Origin: Cranoglanis bouderius
Lineage: Eukaryota > Chordata > Actinopteri > Siluriformes > Cranoglanididae
Assembly: GCA_023630585.1 (NCBI GenBank)
Contig: CM042535.1
Coordinates: 29,204,899 to 29,268,898 of the forward strand
Length of the DNA: 64,000 bases
Reading direction: 5' to 3'
The first letter of the stretch is position 1; each line of letters begins with the position of its first letter. Shown one piece after another: positions 44,800-56,958 of the stretch. The position numbers and the translations under genes are program-made. The notes under the pieces are model-generated. The model saw only the letters and a list, made by a program, of their open reading frames with translations, made no database searches and was not told the DNA's origin.

Positions 44800-45215
44800 C
44801 GATTTAACCACCTGTTCAGTTCAACCCACAGGTTTTCCATGGGTTTCAAGTCAGGGGACTGGGATGGCCATGGCAGGACCTTGATTTTGTGTCAGTAAAC
44901 CATTTTTGTGTTAATTTTGATGTATGTTTTGGATCATTGCCCTGCTGGAAGATCCAACATGGCCCATTTTGAGTTTTCTGGCAGAGGCAGTCAGGTTTTC
45001 ATTTAATATCTGTTGATATTTAATTAGAGTCCATGATGGCATGTATCCTAACAAAATATCCATGTCCTGTGGCAGAAAAACAGACCCAAAACATTACAGA
45101 GCCACCATCATATTTAAACGTGGGCATGGGGTACTTTTCCATATGGCTACCTCTCTGTGTGCACCAAAACCACCTCTGGTGTTTATTGCCAAAAGGCTCT
45201 ATTTTGGTTTCATCT
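44800..45215 (-). mobile_element. Tc1-like fragment (same family as 38028-39115)
   Basis: The minus strand matches the C-terminal half of the transposase: PSQSPDLKPMENLWVELNR-type at about 44880-44830 and GGSVMFWVCFSATGHGYF at about 45090-45050. No arms are seen. Confidence 0.75.
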
Positions 45216-45239
45216 GGTGTGAGCATGGGCGTGGCACGT

Positions 45240-45780
45240 GACGAGAGTGACCAATTGTCATGGCAACATCAGGTCACGTAAAGACTTAGACACATACACA
45301 TATAGAAAGCAAAGATACAGAAATTGGCCATGGCCAGTGAAAAAGTGCAGGGCACGAATTTACGTTTTATTAAAAGGGGGGGCATGTCTCCCGTGGATTC
45401 TACGCCCATGCGTAACATTATGTTAGGATTTGTCTCTCTAGTTTGAGAGCGCTGTGTGAGAGGCGCTTGTCCCAAGACTGTGGCCGGTGTCAGCCTGGGT
45501 TGCCAGATTGACTTCTCTCTCTTCAGTATCAATTTAAAACGCGCATAACTCAGTAGAGCAAAATTATTTTGACAAACACTAATGTTTGAGATAATAGTGC
45601 TTTTAACACTTTTTTTTTTTAATATTTGATCAATAAAACATTTATTGTAAGCCTTAAGAAACTTCTTTTTGACAATCATCAATGTAGACCTAATTTTCAT
45701 ATTTTTTGGTCACAGATTGGGAAAAGGTTACATTGTCATATCACTACCCCAAGTCTTCATAAAGCGGGTCAAAATGACCC
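45240..45780. other. Spacer, no gene seen
   Basis: Nothing recognised; ends with gcgggtcaaaatgaccc, a short palindrome. Confidence 0.4.
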
Positions 45781-45785
45781 ACATA

Positions 45786-46740
45786 CAGTGCCTATAGAAA
45801 ATCATCATACCCTGTCAAAATCCTTATCTTTTGTCACATTACACCCTGGAAATATATATTTATTTAATAAAATAAATGAAATCTAACTTTTGCCAGCTGT
45901 ATTTACACATTATAACCCTCAACATCTAAGTGAAAATAACATTTTTAAAATTCTGAACAATTATTAAAATTTAATTAGTGAAATACCTGATTTGGATAAG
46001 TTATCAGCCCTTTAGAGTAACCATTATAAACTTGCTCAGGTACAACCAGTCACTTCCCAGATCACACACCATGCTAATTGCCCCCCACCTGACATCAATT
46101 GCAGTGGTTTTGATGACTTCATAAGAAAACTGGCTGTTCAATAATGGTTCCATTACTAGTAGTGCATGGCAACACAAAGAATACCCCATGGTTGGAAAGG
46201 TGCTTTAAAAAGGGCTCTGGGACAAAGTTGTGGAAAGGCACAAGTTAGGAGAAGGATACAAAAAGATTTCAAAGGCTTTAACTATCCTTCTGAGTACCGT
46301 TGAGGGCATTATTAAGAAGTGGAAAGCGTATGGCTCCACCAACACCTTGCCTAGACTGGGACATCCCTCCATACTGGATGACCGAGCCAGGACGATATTG
46401 ATCAGGGAAGCTACCAAGAGGCCAATGACAACTTTGAAGGACTTACAAGTCCTTATGGCAGAGATTGGTCAGTCTGTGCATGTGACAACAATCTCACAAG
46501 CTTTACACAAAGCTGGCCTGTATGGAAAGGTGGCAAGAAAGAAGCCTCTTCTGAAAAGGCTTTGCAAAAAAACATTTGGAAGATTCTAATGCCATGTGGC
46601 AAAAGGTTTTATGCTCAGATGAGACCAAGATTGAACTTTTTGAACTGAACTGCAAGCGTTATGTTTGGCAAAAACCAAACACAGCACATCACCCAAAACA
46701 CATCATACCTACTGTGAAGCATAGTGGTGGCAACATTATA
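45786..46740 (+). mobile_element. Tc1-like element truncated by another Tc1
   Basis: The left arm starts cagtgcctatagaaaatcat. The transposase N-terminus (46160-46589) includes LGEGYKKISKALTILLSTVE and SILDDRARTILIREATKRP, then from 46576 KVLCSDETKIELFELNCKRY, with the first catalytic Asp in SDETK. The coding sequence stops at the insertion point 46740 and does not resume after 48251. Confidence 0.75.
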
Positions 46741-48249
46741 CAGGTGCATCTCAATAAATTAGAATGTCGTGGAAAAGTTCATTTATTTCAGTAATTCAAC
46801 TCAAATTGTGAAACTCGTGTATTAAATAAATTCAGTGCACACAGACTGAAGTAGTTTAAGTCTTTGGTTCTTTTAATTGTGATGATTTTGGCTCACATTT
46901 AACAAAAACCCACCAATTCACTATCTCAACAAATTAGAATATGGTGACATGCCAATCAGCTAATCAACTCAAAACACCTGCAAAGGTTTCCTGAGCCTTC
47001 AAAATGGTCTCTCAGTTTGGTTCACTAGGTAAGCCACAAACATTCATTGCCAAAGAAGCTGGCTGTTCACAGAGTGCTGTATCCAAGCATGTTAACAGAA
47101 AGTTGAGTGGAAGGAAAAATTGTGGAAGAAAAAGATACACAACCAATCGAGAGAACCGCAGCCTTATGAGGATTGTCAAGCAAAATCGATTCAAGAATTT
47201 GAGTGAACTTCACAAGGAATGGACTGAGGCTGGGGTCAAGGCATCAAGAGCCACCACACACAGTCGTGCCAAGGAATTTGGCTATAGTTGTCGTATTCCT
47301 CTTGTTAAGCCCCTCCTGAACCACAGACAACATCAGAGGCGTCTTACCTGGGCTAACGAGAAGAAGAACTGGACTGTTGACCAGTGGTCCAATATCCTCT
47401 TTTCAGATGGGAGCAAGTTTTGTATTTCATTTGGAAACCAAGGTCCTAGAGTCTGGAGGAAGGGTGGAGAAGCTCATAGCCCAAGTTGCGTGAAGTCCAG
47501 TGTTCAGTTTCCACAGTCTGTGATGATTTGGGGTGCAATGTCATCTACTGGTGTTGGTCCATTGTGTTTTTTGAAAACCAAAGTCACTGCACCCGTTTAC
47601 CAAGAAGTTTTGGAGCACTTCATGCTTCCTTCAGCTGACCAGCATTTTGAAGATGCTGATTTCATTTTCCAGCAGGATTTGGCACCTGCCCACTCTGCCA
47701 AAAGCACCAAAAGTTGGTTAAATGACCATGGTGTTGGTGTGCTTGACTGTCCAGCAAACTCACCAGACCTGAACCCCATAGAGAATCTATGGGGTATTGT
47801 CAAGAGGAAAATGAGAAACAAGAGACCAAAAAATGCAGATGAGCTGAAGGCAACTGTCAAAGAAACCTGGGCTTCCATACCACCTCAGCAGTGCCACAAA
47901 CTGATCACCTCCATGCCACGCCGAATTGAGGCAGCAATTAAAGCAAAAGGAGCCCCTACCAAGTATTGAGTACATGTACAGTAAATGAACATACTTTCCA
48001 GAAGGCCAACAATTCACTAAAAATGTTTTTTTTATTGGTCTTATGAAGTATTCTAATTTGTTGAGATAGTGAATTGGTGGGTTTTTGTTAAACGTGAGCC
48101 AAAATCATCACAATTAAAAGAACCAAAGACTTAAACTACTTCAGTCTGTGTGCATTGAATTTATTTAATACACGAGTTTCACAATTTGAGTTGAATTACT
48201 GAAATGAATGAACTTTTCCACAACATTCTAATTTATTGAGATGCACCTG
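46741..48249 (+). mobile_element. Complete Tc1-like transposon
   Basis: The tips caggtgcatctcaataaatt and its inverted copy are exact, the arms are about 210 bp long, and TA lies at 46739-46740 and 48250-48251. One open transposase frame is present. The best preserved DNA transposon in the window. Confidence 0.92.
47004..47969 (+). CDS. Tc1-family transposase, intact 321-aa frame
   Basis: Cut-and-paste transposase acting on the flanking inverted arms at TA targets. Residues ~1-110 form the paired-like DNA-binding region (GCSQSAVSKHVNRKL; RTTHSRAKEFGYS-type second half). The catalytic triad is D135 (FSDGSK), D225 (QQDLAPAHS) and E260 (NPIENLWG), with 34 residues between the last two (DD34E). 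A glycine-rich box is not obvious. Length is slightly below the usual ~340. FSDG in place of the usual FSDE next to the first Asp, and LDCPANSPDLN with Cys where Trp is common, are small departures that could affect activity. No stop or frameshift. Confidence 0.9.
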   Translation: MVSQFGSLGKPQTFIAKEAGCSQSAVSKHVNRKLSGRKNCGRKRYTTNRENRSLMRIVKQNRFKNLSELHKEWTEAGVKASRATTHSRAKEFGYSCRIPLVKPLLNHRQHQRRLTWANEKKNWTVDQWSNILFSDGSKFCISFGNQGPRVWRKGGEAHSPSCVKSSVQFPQSVMIWGAMSSTGVGPLCFLKTKVTAPVYQEVLEHFMLPSADQHFEDADFIFQQDLAPAHSAKSTKSWLNDHGVGVLDCPANSPDLNPIENLWGIVKRKMRNKRPKNADELKATVKETWASIPPQQCHKLITSMPRRIEAAIKAKGAPTKY

Positions 48250-48516
48250 TACACTGGTATGACAAAATTTCCTGTCTTTACTGATTACCATACCAACACT
48301 GTGTGTAAAAAAGAAATCGCACCAAAATTCAAATGACTTTGGAAGGTATCAAGGGAAGATAATTTTACCATAGCATAAGTAAAATTTCACACAGATGTTA
48401 ATTTTCACCTCTGTGTTTAGCGTTAAATCAAAGCGAGGCAAATTTAGTATCATTTTAATCTTTAGTCTCTCAGTTATAATCCTACATCGAATTGAATAGC
48501 CAGGTCAGAATCTCAG

Positions 48517-49152
48517 TGTTAGCTCTCCCACTCACGTCTCTGCTACGGAGCAGCATATCTCGCTACGCTGAGAACGGAGTAGCCTACTTCCGCATAACAC
48601 GGAGCGTATTTCAGCGCCATTCAGAAAGACTCACGTTTGTTTATGTTGCCACGTGCACTTTGTGTTTTCGTACTCACGTCATGTCTCCACCTCCTGTGTT
48701 TCCCCATGTGCGTTTGTTATTGTGTTGCGTCATGTCTCTGCCCCATTTCCTCATTGGTTCTCTGTCTAATGTGATTATCATTTCCAAGTGTCTTTGATTG
48801 TGTGTATGATTTGGTGTGTGTTTAAAAAGCCCCTGTTTGTGTCCGCTTCAACGCGGAGTATTAGTTTAGTTCAGAGTTGTATAGTTTGTAATTTAAAGAG
48901 ATCATAGTTCTTGTTCCGATGTCCGTAGCTCCGTGTTTGTGGTTCCCAGACCACTTCCGTGTTTCGAGTGTTTTTTCCTGTCTTTTTGGATTATCCCTGA
49001 CTTTTGGATTACTGCTTTTTCTCGATTTCCTTGTGTTGTGGATTATTGCCTTTTTGAATGTCTGTTGTTAATAAACTCTACTGCGTTATCTGACGTCTCC
49101 CCAGCGCATGCATCCTGACTCCCTCGTCTGTCCTACACCTTATTACGTAACA
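48517..49152 (+). mobile_element. Solo LTR of Tf1/sushi-like family, target duplication CTCAG
   Basis: tgttagctctcccactcacg ... ttacgtaaca, with ctcag at 48512-48516 and 49153-49157. Contains tgtttaaaaagcc, the cgcggagtattag block at 48852-48864 and aataaa at 49070. Confidence 0.9.
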
Positions 49153-49364
49153 CTCAGTTGCGCACGGGGCACGTTGTAACACTGTGTTAAAACTTGCCCC
49201 GCTATTACAAGAAACTATGCTATTCCATGCAGTTAGCCATGTAAATTCACACAATTCCCTTTTATGATTTTATTTACTGCAGCATGAGAAACAGGCCAAG
49301 GAGGACAGACAGGGGTGTACCTATGTGTACGTTATCTCTTTGTCTTCATTATGTTGGCTTTCAT

Positions 49365-50076
49365 TGTTAGCTCTCCCACTCGCGGCTCCGCTATGGAGCA
49401 GCATATCTTCCGCATTCCACGAAGCGCATTCCAGCGCGATTGAAGGGAACTCTGCATTTGTTTATGTTGCCATGTGCTTTTCTGTTTTTGTGCTGCGTCA
49501 GGTCTCTGCCCCCGCTTCCTGATTGGTCCTTTGTTCTGCAATTGTGTTCTGATTATTGTGTCCAGGTGTCGCTAGTTTAACATTGTTTAATTTTGAATGA
49601 ATTGCATTACTTAAGCCCCGGTCTGTGTCCGCTTCGTCGCGGAGTATTAAGTTTTGATTGATGTTTGAATGTATTGATTTTGATGAGAAAGAATGATCTG
49701 ATGTTAAAGAGTGCTCGAGTATTCCAGTGTTTTTTCGGATATTTTTGTTAACCAGGCGTTCCCTGGTTCCTGCGTTTTTTCGTACGTTTTTGTTTACCCG
49801 GTGTTCCCGGGTTCTTGGATTCCTACCTCATCACTCCCTGGATTATTGCCTTGTAAGCCTTAGAATTCCTGCTTCGTATTTTCCTGGACTTTTGCCCTGT
49901 AAGTGTTTTGAAACTATTGCCCTATCATTTGTTGGAAGATTGACGTGCTGTTCTTTTTGGTTTTTTTGGTATTTAATCCCCATCATGTTTGAATGTGCCT
50001 TTTGTTGCTCCTAATAAACTGACCACTCTCCCCTGCAAGCGCATCCTGCTTCCAATCGTTCCCAGGTTTTGTAACA
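49365..50076 (+). repeat. 5' LTR of second chimeric element
   Basis: tgttagctctcccactcgcg ... gttttgtaaca, with the cggagtatt block at 49640-49648 and aataaa at 50012. Confidence 0.88.
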
Positions 50077-50087
50077 GAATAGTCCGG
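50077..50087 (+). promoter_or_regulatory. Putative self-priming primer-binding site
   Basis: aatagtccg after the LTR pairs with cggagtatt (49640-49648) at eight of nine positions. The single mismatch fits a decaying copy. Confidence 0.55.
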
Positions 50088-50740
50088 ATACAGAAAATGG
50101 ATGCAGCAGGGAAAGTGAGGGCACGCCACACCATGCCATGCCGCGCCACATTTAAAATGACTGCACATAATTCAATTTTTTTTCCTCAGTGGACTTTCGT
50201 TTATCCCCCGGACGATTATGACGGCTTTGCCACTTGGCCACAATGTTTTTTTTGCAGGCACAATTTTATTTTCTGAGTTTGGAGGACCCCAAACCCGACG
50301 AAGAACAGTGGTTGGGGTTCCTCCTCTCTCGTTTGGTCGGCTCTGCTCGCCAATGGGCGGAGCTTCACCTTGCCAGTAGATCCATGAAGCTCCAGACAGT
50401 TTCGGGCTTTGTGGATCTACTGGTCCAGGTGTTCAGGAGCCCAGACTTCCAACCCGACCTCAGGACCTTTTTGGGGAAGGACCGTCTGGGTGACCGACCT
50501 GACCAATCTTTCCTGGAGTTTTATGAGAGTGAGCGGGCTAACATGGCAGCCTTCACCTCTCATCCCTGGACCCAGGAGTGTGTTACCGAAGGATGCCCCC
50601 GACTAGCCATCCTGCAGTGCCCCACCTGCAGGAAACAGGGAGTAAGGAGCAGCTACTTTTGCTCCCAAGGCTGTTTTAAGGGCAGCTGGCGGGTGCATAA
50701 GCGGCTCCACAGGTGGGCACCCTCAGAGCTCCAGCATTAG

Positions 50741-51660
50741 GCTCAGCAGGATGTCTCCTCAACGGAGCTACAGCTGGAGGTTAACATGGCAACCTCCAGC
50801 CCCGAGCTCCAGCTGGAGACCCAGCAGGAAGTCTCCTCCACGGAGCTACACCTGGAGGTTAACGTGGCAACCTCCAGACCTGAGCTCCAGCAGGAGGCCC
50901 AGCATGAGGTCTCCTCAACAGAGCTACTTCTGGAGGTAAACCTGGCAACCTCCAGCCCCGAGCTCCAGCAGGAGGCCCAACAGGAGGTCTCCTCAATGGA
51001 GATGCTCCTGGAGGTTAACGAGGCAACCTCCAGCCCTGAGCTCCAGCCAGAGACCCAGCAGGAGGTCCCTTCAGCTGAGCTGCTCTTGGAGGGTCAAGAG
51101 AAATCCTCCATTCCTGTCCTGTCCCTGTCGGAGACCCAAGTGGGGTGCTCCGGTCCAGTCCTGTTCTCACCGGAGGCCCACGAGGAGACCTCCGCCCAAG
51201 CCACATTCCTGCCAGAGATTCAAGAGTAAACCTCCTCTCCTGGCCTGCTCATATCGGAGGTCCATGAGGAAACCTCCGCCCAAGCCACGTTCCTGCCAGA
51301 GATTCAAGAGGAAACCTCCTCTCCTGGCCTGCTCAAATCGGAGGTCCACGAGGAAACCTCCGCCCAAGCCACGTTCCTGCCAGAGGTTCAAGAGAGAACC
51401 TCCTGTCCTGTCCTGCTCACATTGGAGGCCCATGAGGAGACCTCCGCCCAGGCCATGATCTGGCCAGAACTTCAAGAAAAAACCTCCTCGCCTGTCCTGC
51501 TCATGTCAGTGGTCCATGGGTTGACCTCTTCTCAAGCCTAGTCCATGTCAGAGGTCCATGGGATGACCTCTTCCCAAGCCCAGTCCATGTCGGAGGCCCA
51601 CGGGATGGCCTCTTCTCAAGCCCAGTCCATGTCTGAGGTCCACGGGATGACCTCCGTTCC
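50741..51660 (+). repeat. In-frame tandem arrays of the second element
   Basis: About five diverged 78-nt units (50741-51115, LQQEAQ.EVSSTELLLEVN type), then units encoding HEETSAQATFLPEIQE (51175-51480), then 42-nt units encoding MSEVHGMTSSQAQS (51545-51660). Confidence 0.85.
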
Positions 51661-52309
51661 AAGTTCTAGCCCATGTTTTAGTGCTAAATTGAGTCCATGT
51701 CCAGGTTCCTGCCCTAGTTCAAGTCCATGTCCAGGTTCCTGCCCTAGTTCTAGTCCATGTCCAAGTCCATATCTAGGTTCCTGCCCTATGCCTAGTCCAT
51801 GTCCAGGTCCATGTCCGGGTTCCTGCCCGGTTCCTCAGAGCCATGTCCAAGTCCAATTCCAGGTTCCTGCCCTATTCCTAGTCCATGTACGAGTCCAAGT
51901 CCAGATTACTGCCCTATTCCAAGGCCAATTTCTGATCCAGTTCCCAGTCAGGTTTCCGGTACTTTTCCAAGGCCTGTTCCCAGTCCATGCCTCAGCCTAT
52001 GCCCAAAGCCAGTTCCCGGTCCTGTCCCCGGTCCTGTCCCCAGTCCCATTTCCAGTCCAGTTCGTGATTTCATGGCCAGCTCTGTGTTTGAGTTTATTTC
52101 TAGCCCTATTTTTGCAGTGGTTCTCCGTTTGGTTGCTGAGTTAATTCCCAGCTCCGTTCCCAGCTCCGTTCCCAGCTCCGTTCTAGATTTTGTTGATGGT
52201 GCTGTCCCTAGCCTAGTTTCCAGTTCTGCACACTCCTCTGTCTCCTCCTCTGTCTCCTCCTGTCTCCTCCTCTGTCTCTAGTTAGCTTCCTAGCTCTGTT
52301 TCCATTCCA

Positions 52310-52680
52310 GGTTCAGACTTTGTCTCCTCCTCTGTCTCTAGTTATCTTCCTAGCTCTGTTTCCAGTCCAGGTTCAGACTTTGTCTCCAGCCCTGTCTCCA
52401 GCCCTGTCTCCACGTTAATTTCCAGCCCTGTCTCCACGTTAATTTCCAGCCCTGTTTCTATCCCTGTCTCCATGTTAATTCCCAGCCCTGTTTCTAGCCC
52501 TGTCTCCACTTTAATTTCTAGCTCTGTTTCCATCCCTGTCTCCACTTTAATTTCCATCTCTGTTTCCAGCCCTGTCTCCAGCTTAATTCCCAGTTCTGTT
52601 TCCAGCCCTGACTCTACTCTTATTTCCAGCTCTAGTTCCTCTTCGATATCTAGCACTGCTTCCAGTTTGATTTACAGCTC
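52310..52680 (+). repeat. Ser/Val-rich short tandem arrays
   Basis: Units such as ccagccctgtctccacgtta encode SPVSTLISSSVS-like peptides. A related copy of tttgtctcctcctctgtctc occurs at 52248 and 52319. Confidence 0.8.
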
Positions 52681-53327
52681 AGTTCTCACTCCTGCTTTGA
52701 ATCCGGTTATCAAGTCTGCTCCGGGTCAAAGTTTTGAGTTTATAGACTATTCACTTTCCAGTTCAATTTCCGGTCCAGTTCTCTTTCCAGTTCCCTATCC
52801 AGTTCTCTGTCCTATCCTCTGTCCCATCCTCTGTCCAGTTCTCTGTCCTATTTTCTGTCCCATTCCCCAGTCTGTTTCCCAGTCTGTCTCTGAGCCTGTC
52901 CCTAATCCAGGTGCCAAATCTGAATCCAGTCCTGGTTTCAGTCCGGATTCCAGACAAAGCGCCGGGTCACGTGCAGCTCGGAGGTCCAGGCCAAGCATCA
53001 GGTCATGCGCAGCTCTGCAATCCAGGCCAAGCATCAGGTCATGCGCAGCTCCAAGATCCAGGCCAAGCATCTTGTCACGTGCAGCTCTGAGATCCAGGCC
53101 AAGCAGCAGTTCAAGCACCACTCCAAGTTCTCGTCCAAGTTCTCGTCCAAGTTCTCGTCCAAGTTCTCAAGGACAACGCGACATATTCTGCTCTGGCTGC
53201 GGGAGATTGAACTTCACCAGCCTCGGGTCCAGGGGGGCAGATGTTCCGATCCTACCCAAGGGCCCGGGTCCGCCAGAACAGGCAAAACTTTCGGCGCTTC
53301 AGGAGACGCTCCTTTGGGGGGGGGCTC

Positions 53328-53937
53328 TGTTAGCTCTCCCACTCGTGGCTCCGCTACAGAGCAGCATATCTTCTGCATTCCATGGGGCGCATTCCAGCAC
53401 GATTCAAGGGAACTCTCCGGACTACGTCATGAACTCGGCATTTGTTTATGTTGCCATGTGCTTTTCTGTTTTTGTGTTGCATCATGTCTCTGCCCCCGCT
53501 TCCTGATTGGTCCTTTGTTCTGCCATTGTGTTCTGATTATTCTGTCCAGGTGTCGCTAGTTTAACGTTGTTTAATTTTGAATGAACTGCATTACTTAAAC
53601 CCCGGTCTGTGTCCGCTTCATCGTGGAGTATTGAGTTTTGAATGATCTGATGTTAAAGAGTGCTCGAGTATTCCAATGTTTTTTCAGATGTTTTTGTTAA
53701 CCAGGCGTTCCCTGGATTATTGTCTTGTAAGCCTTAGAATTCCTGGACTTTTGCCCTGTAAGTGTTTTGAAACTATTGCCCTATCATTTGTTGGAAGATT
53801 GACGTGCTGTTCTTTTTTGGTTTTTTTTGGTATTTAATCCCCATCACGTTTGAATGTGCCTTTTGTTGTTCCTAATAAACTGACCACTCTCCCCTGCAAG
53901 TGCATCCTGCTTCCAATCCTTCCCAGGTTTTGTAACA
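53328..53937 (+). repeat. 3' LTR of second chimeric element
   Basis: Matches the 5' LTR with several deletions (for example after gagtattgagttttgaatga and after ttccctggattattg) and one ~27-bp insertion-like stretch near 53420. Confidence 0.85.
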
Positions 53938-53942
53938 TTCAT

Positions 53943-54720
53943 AAAGCCTTTGGCTTTGTTGTGTTCATTGTCAAGCATTAAAATTTGTTGTATGTAAATT
54001 GACATTATTTCACATGAATTTATAATTTTATAAATTAATAAATTTTTTTACTGACATAATATCATAGTTTATTTTGTATGTTTTTTAATTAAATCAGATT
54101 AAATTGTTAGAGGGGGATTTTAAGGTGTCATATGGTCATGTTACAACATACCCCCAACATGTTACAACATTTCACTTCTCTTCTTTCCGGTTAAATAATA
54201 AAAAATGCATATGTTTTATTCATTATAATATATTTGTATATTTGTACCAGACATTTGTAAAATAAATGTGAAAAAAGTAAAATGCTTTGAACCCTAAGTA
54301 CTTTTTCAGAAACTTGAGAAAACAATGTGTTAGGTTGTGCCCCTCTCTCCCCTACTCAGAATCTGTTCTGACTTTTGTCTCTGAGCCAAGAATTTGCCTC
54401 AGACAACAGTTGTCACATGACATCAGTTCTCATACCAACAATCATAACAGAATTTTCAAATCACAGCAAGCACAGACCTAAAATACAATGCTCCTGTGAT
54501 CTTGTCAGGTAAAATTTGTCTACAAATTAAAACTGTATTTTCACACTGAAATTATATGACAGGTCAGTTTTGAAACACAGATATTCATATATTATGGATA
54601 AACTAGTTAGTAATTGATTAGAGTTGGCATCTTGTTTTGGCATCTCAAATTATTGTAACATATGTTTCAGCATAACTGAATGATAGCATAACTTATGAGA
54701 AAGACTGAATGGAAAAAATA
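53943..54720. other. AT-rich spacer, no gene seen
   Basis: Nothing recognised. Confidence 0.45.
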
Positions 54721-54729
54721 AATAAATAA

Positions 54730-54935
54730 AATATATAGATCTGGGGAAGTTTGTCAACACCTTGAACTCTTGAACTTGTCATGTTCCTCAAACCATTCCT
54801 GAACATTTTTTGCAGTGTGGCAGGGCACATTATCCTGCTGAAAGTGGCCATTGCCATTAGTGAATACCTTGCCACTTGGTCTTCAACAATGTTTAGGTAG
54901 GTGGTATGTGTTACAGTAACATCCACATGAATCCC
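54730..54935 (-). mobile_element. Tc1-like fragment
   Basis: aaaccattcctgaacatttt, ggcacattatcctgctgaaa and acaatgtttaggtaggtggt follow the order of the Tc1 family also found at 11845-12020. Minus-strand coding. Confidence 0.7.
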
Positions 54936-55125
54936 AATATGCTGCTTTCTTTAATGACATACAAACATTGCTCTGTAACATTTAATTTTGTGCTATAAAA
55001 CTAATGTTTGGGAATCTAAAATGCTTTATGTACTGATTTGATAATGGAGATGTAGAAGTCATAAAATAAAAAATCTATACCAATTTTAAAAAATAGGGTG
55101 CCTAAAACTTTTGCACAGTACTGTA
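54936..55125. mobile_element. Tc1/mariner terminal fragment
   Basis: Same arm as 18720-18907, ending tagggtgcctaaaacttttg. Confidence 0.7.
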
Positions 55126-55128
55126 TAC

Positions 55129-55258
<130 letters not shown>

Positions 55259-56614
55259 CAGAAACAGAAGCGCACGCTTGGATTCGAAGCACCTTTTTAA
55301 AGGAGACGAGTTTTAAAGCGTGCCCACATTATCTACCAGAATGTGTAGTAACTCGGATGAATCTGCAACGTTTAAAAATATTCTCCACCAGTTACAATTT
55401 ATGTAACAAATAAAAAATATGTTTAACACGTTTAAATGTATTCTCCAATTTATATAAGGAATTAGCTCGACTGGCGTGAAATATATCTATATATCTAATC
55501 AACGCATGTCGTGACCAGTTATAAATATACATCAGCCATGAACAGGAATTCATGTATGTGCACATATACATATAGATAATTAACTACAACGGATTATAAT
55601 TAATTATGACTATGTATGTGGACTAGATCAGCTTTAGGGTTAGCTGTAGTCTAATTTGGAATTATGAACTCTAAAGAGGGAGTTTATCCTTCTGGCCAAG
55701 AAGGAAATATCCGTTTCTAGAGCGTGTAGCTGAGATCGCAGCGTTTAAGGGACTCATCACGTGAACAAAAACAGAGAAAATCAAGTGTGGGATAATAGAT
55801 TTTAATAACTAGATGTAACTATGGATACACACAACTAACTCTAAGCAAAACATACATATGTACATCTATATACAAGGAAAGAAAAGGGATAGAGAGAAAG
55901 TAATGAAGTAAAAGGGAATGGCAGACAAAAACACAACTAATTAGCCTTTTTCAAAAACTAACAACAAACTTAAATCTCCTATAAACAGGGGTACAATCTT
56001 AAGCGCGGATATAGGTTCATTAACTATACTTGCATAGCTTCGGTATGAAAGTTCGCGTGAGGTCGTGTAGAGTTCGCTGGTTTGTTGCTGGCACGTGGCC
56101 CCGGGGGAGAAAAACCCGGTGTGTAGAAGTGAAGAGTTACTGAAGAGAAGCGCGAAGACTGAGAGGAGAGGAAGAGACAAGTTTCAAAGCGTGGTGTTGT
56201 TTTAAAGACAACACCAATGCACACGCCTCTTTGGGCTATGGGCCAATCAGGTAGTTGGATTTGCATGTCCAGGGAGGAGCCGGTTTATACAATATTATAA
56301 ATGAAATTAAGAGAAAACATGAAATAATGTATCCCATTGCAATATGATATGCATAATCAATCAGGGTATCTCGAGACGATTAACTACATACCAAATTCGA
56401 TGGACTTGTAAAGAATATTACAAGTAAAACATGGTTATAGATATTTAAAATGATATCCTAAGTTAAACTATCCAAAATCATCCTAGCTTGGTTACATAGG
56501 CACACAATACATGCAAATAATAAAACATCAAACTATTGACATTGAATAATTACATATAATTACATGTTACATTGAAAAGAGAGAGATTTTTCCATTGTGT
56601 GTGTAAGGTAAGCT

Positions 56615-56696
<82 letters not shown>

Positions 56697-56852
56697 GAGG
56701 GGGGGTCGTGTCGCATTCCAATGGGGCATCTGGTGAAGAGGTTAGCGTAGTCATTAAACAGATAGGGATTTACAGCTCAAAAGAAACAAAAGAAACTTCT
56801 GTGCTAAGCCCAGGTTGATTCAGAAATCAGTTTGATACAGTCAGACATTACA
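55259..56852 (-). repeat. 3' terminal repeat of that element
   Basis: Contains atgcaaat and ttggcccatag near 56225-56270, a (GT)n tract at 56619-56695 and a 79-codon minus-strand frame 55941-56180 that is also open in the other copy. Functional meaning unknown. Confidence 0.65.
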
Positions 56853-56958
56853 GCCCCCCCTTTCAGACAAGGATGTCCAGGTGTGGACATCGTTGGGTGA
56901 CAGTCATCATGGTGATCGGCTGACAAGTGGATCAAACTGATCGATCAGCGGGTGGTTC

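Larger units (their letters stand above)
50098..53326 (+). pseudogene. Gag / METAP1-type finger / repeat fusion, frame broken
   Basis: ATG 50098 opens MDAAGKVRARHTMPCRATFK and the gag start FVYPPDDYDGFATWPQC, then shifts frame at a T run (50244-50252). The next frame (50234-50740) carries the rest of gag and the finger at 50579-50710, with the same eight Cys/His spacing as the intact copy (C-x4-C-x7-C-x2-C-x10-C-x3-C-x7-H-x3-H). A TAG at 50738 replaces a Gln/Glu position at the start of the repeats. Repeat-coding frames then continue to 53326 with different arrays: fewer 78-nt units, then EVHEETSAQATFLP and MSEVHGMTSSQAQS units, Pro/Ser-rich blocks and an Arg/Ser tail. Confidence 0.88.
49365..53937 (+). 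mobile_element. Second copy of the gag-METAP1 finger LTR element, broken
   Basis: 5' LTR 49365-50076, 3' LTR 53328-53937 (shorter through internal deletions), and target duplication ttcat at 49360-49364 and 53938-53942. A G-rich polypurine tract precedes the 3' LTR. The interior holds the same gag, C6H2 finger and repeat design as 25231-30202 and no pol. Confidence 0.9.
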
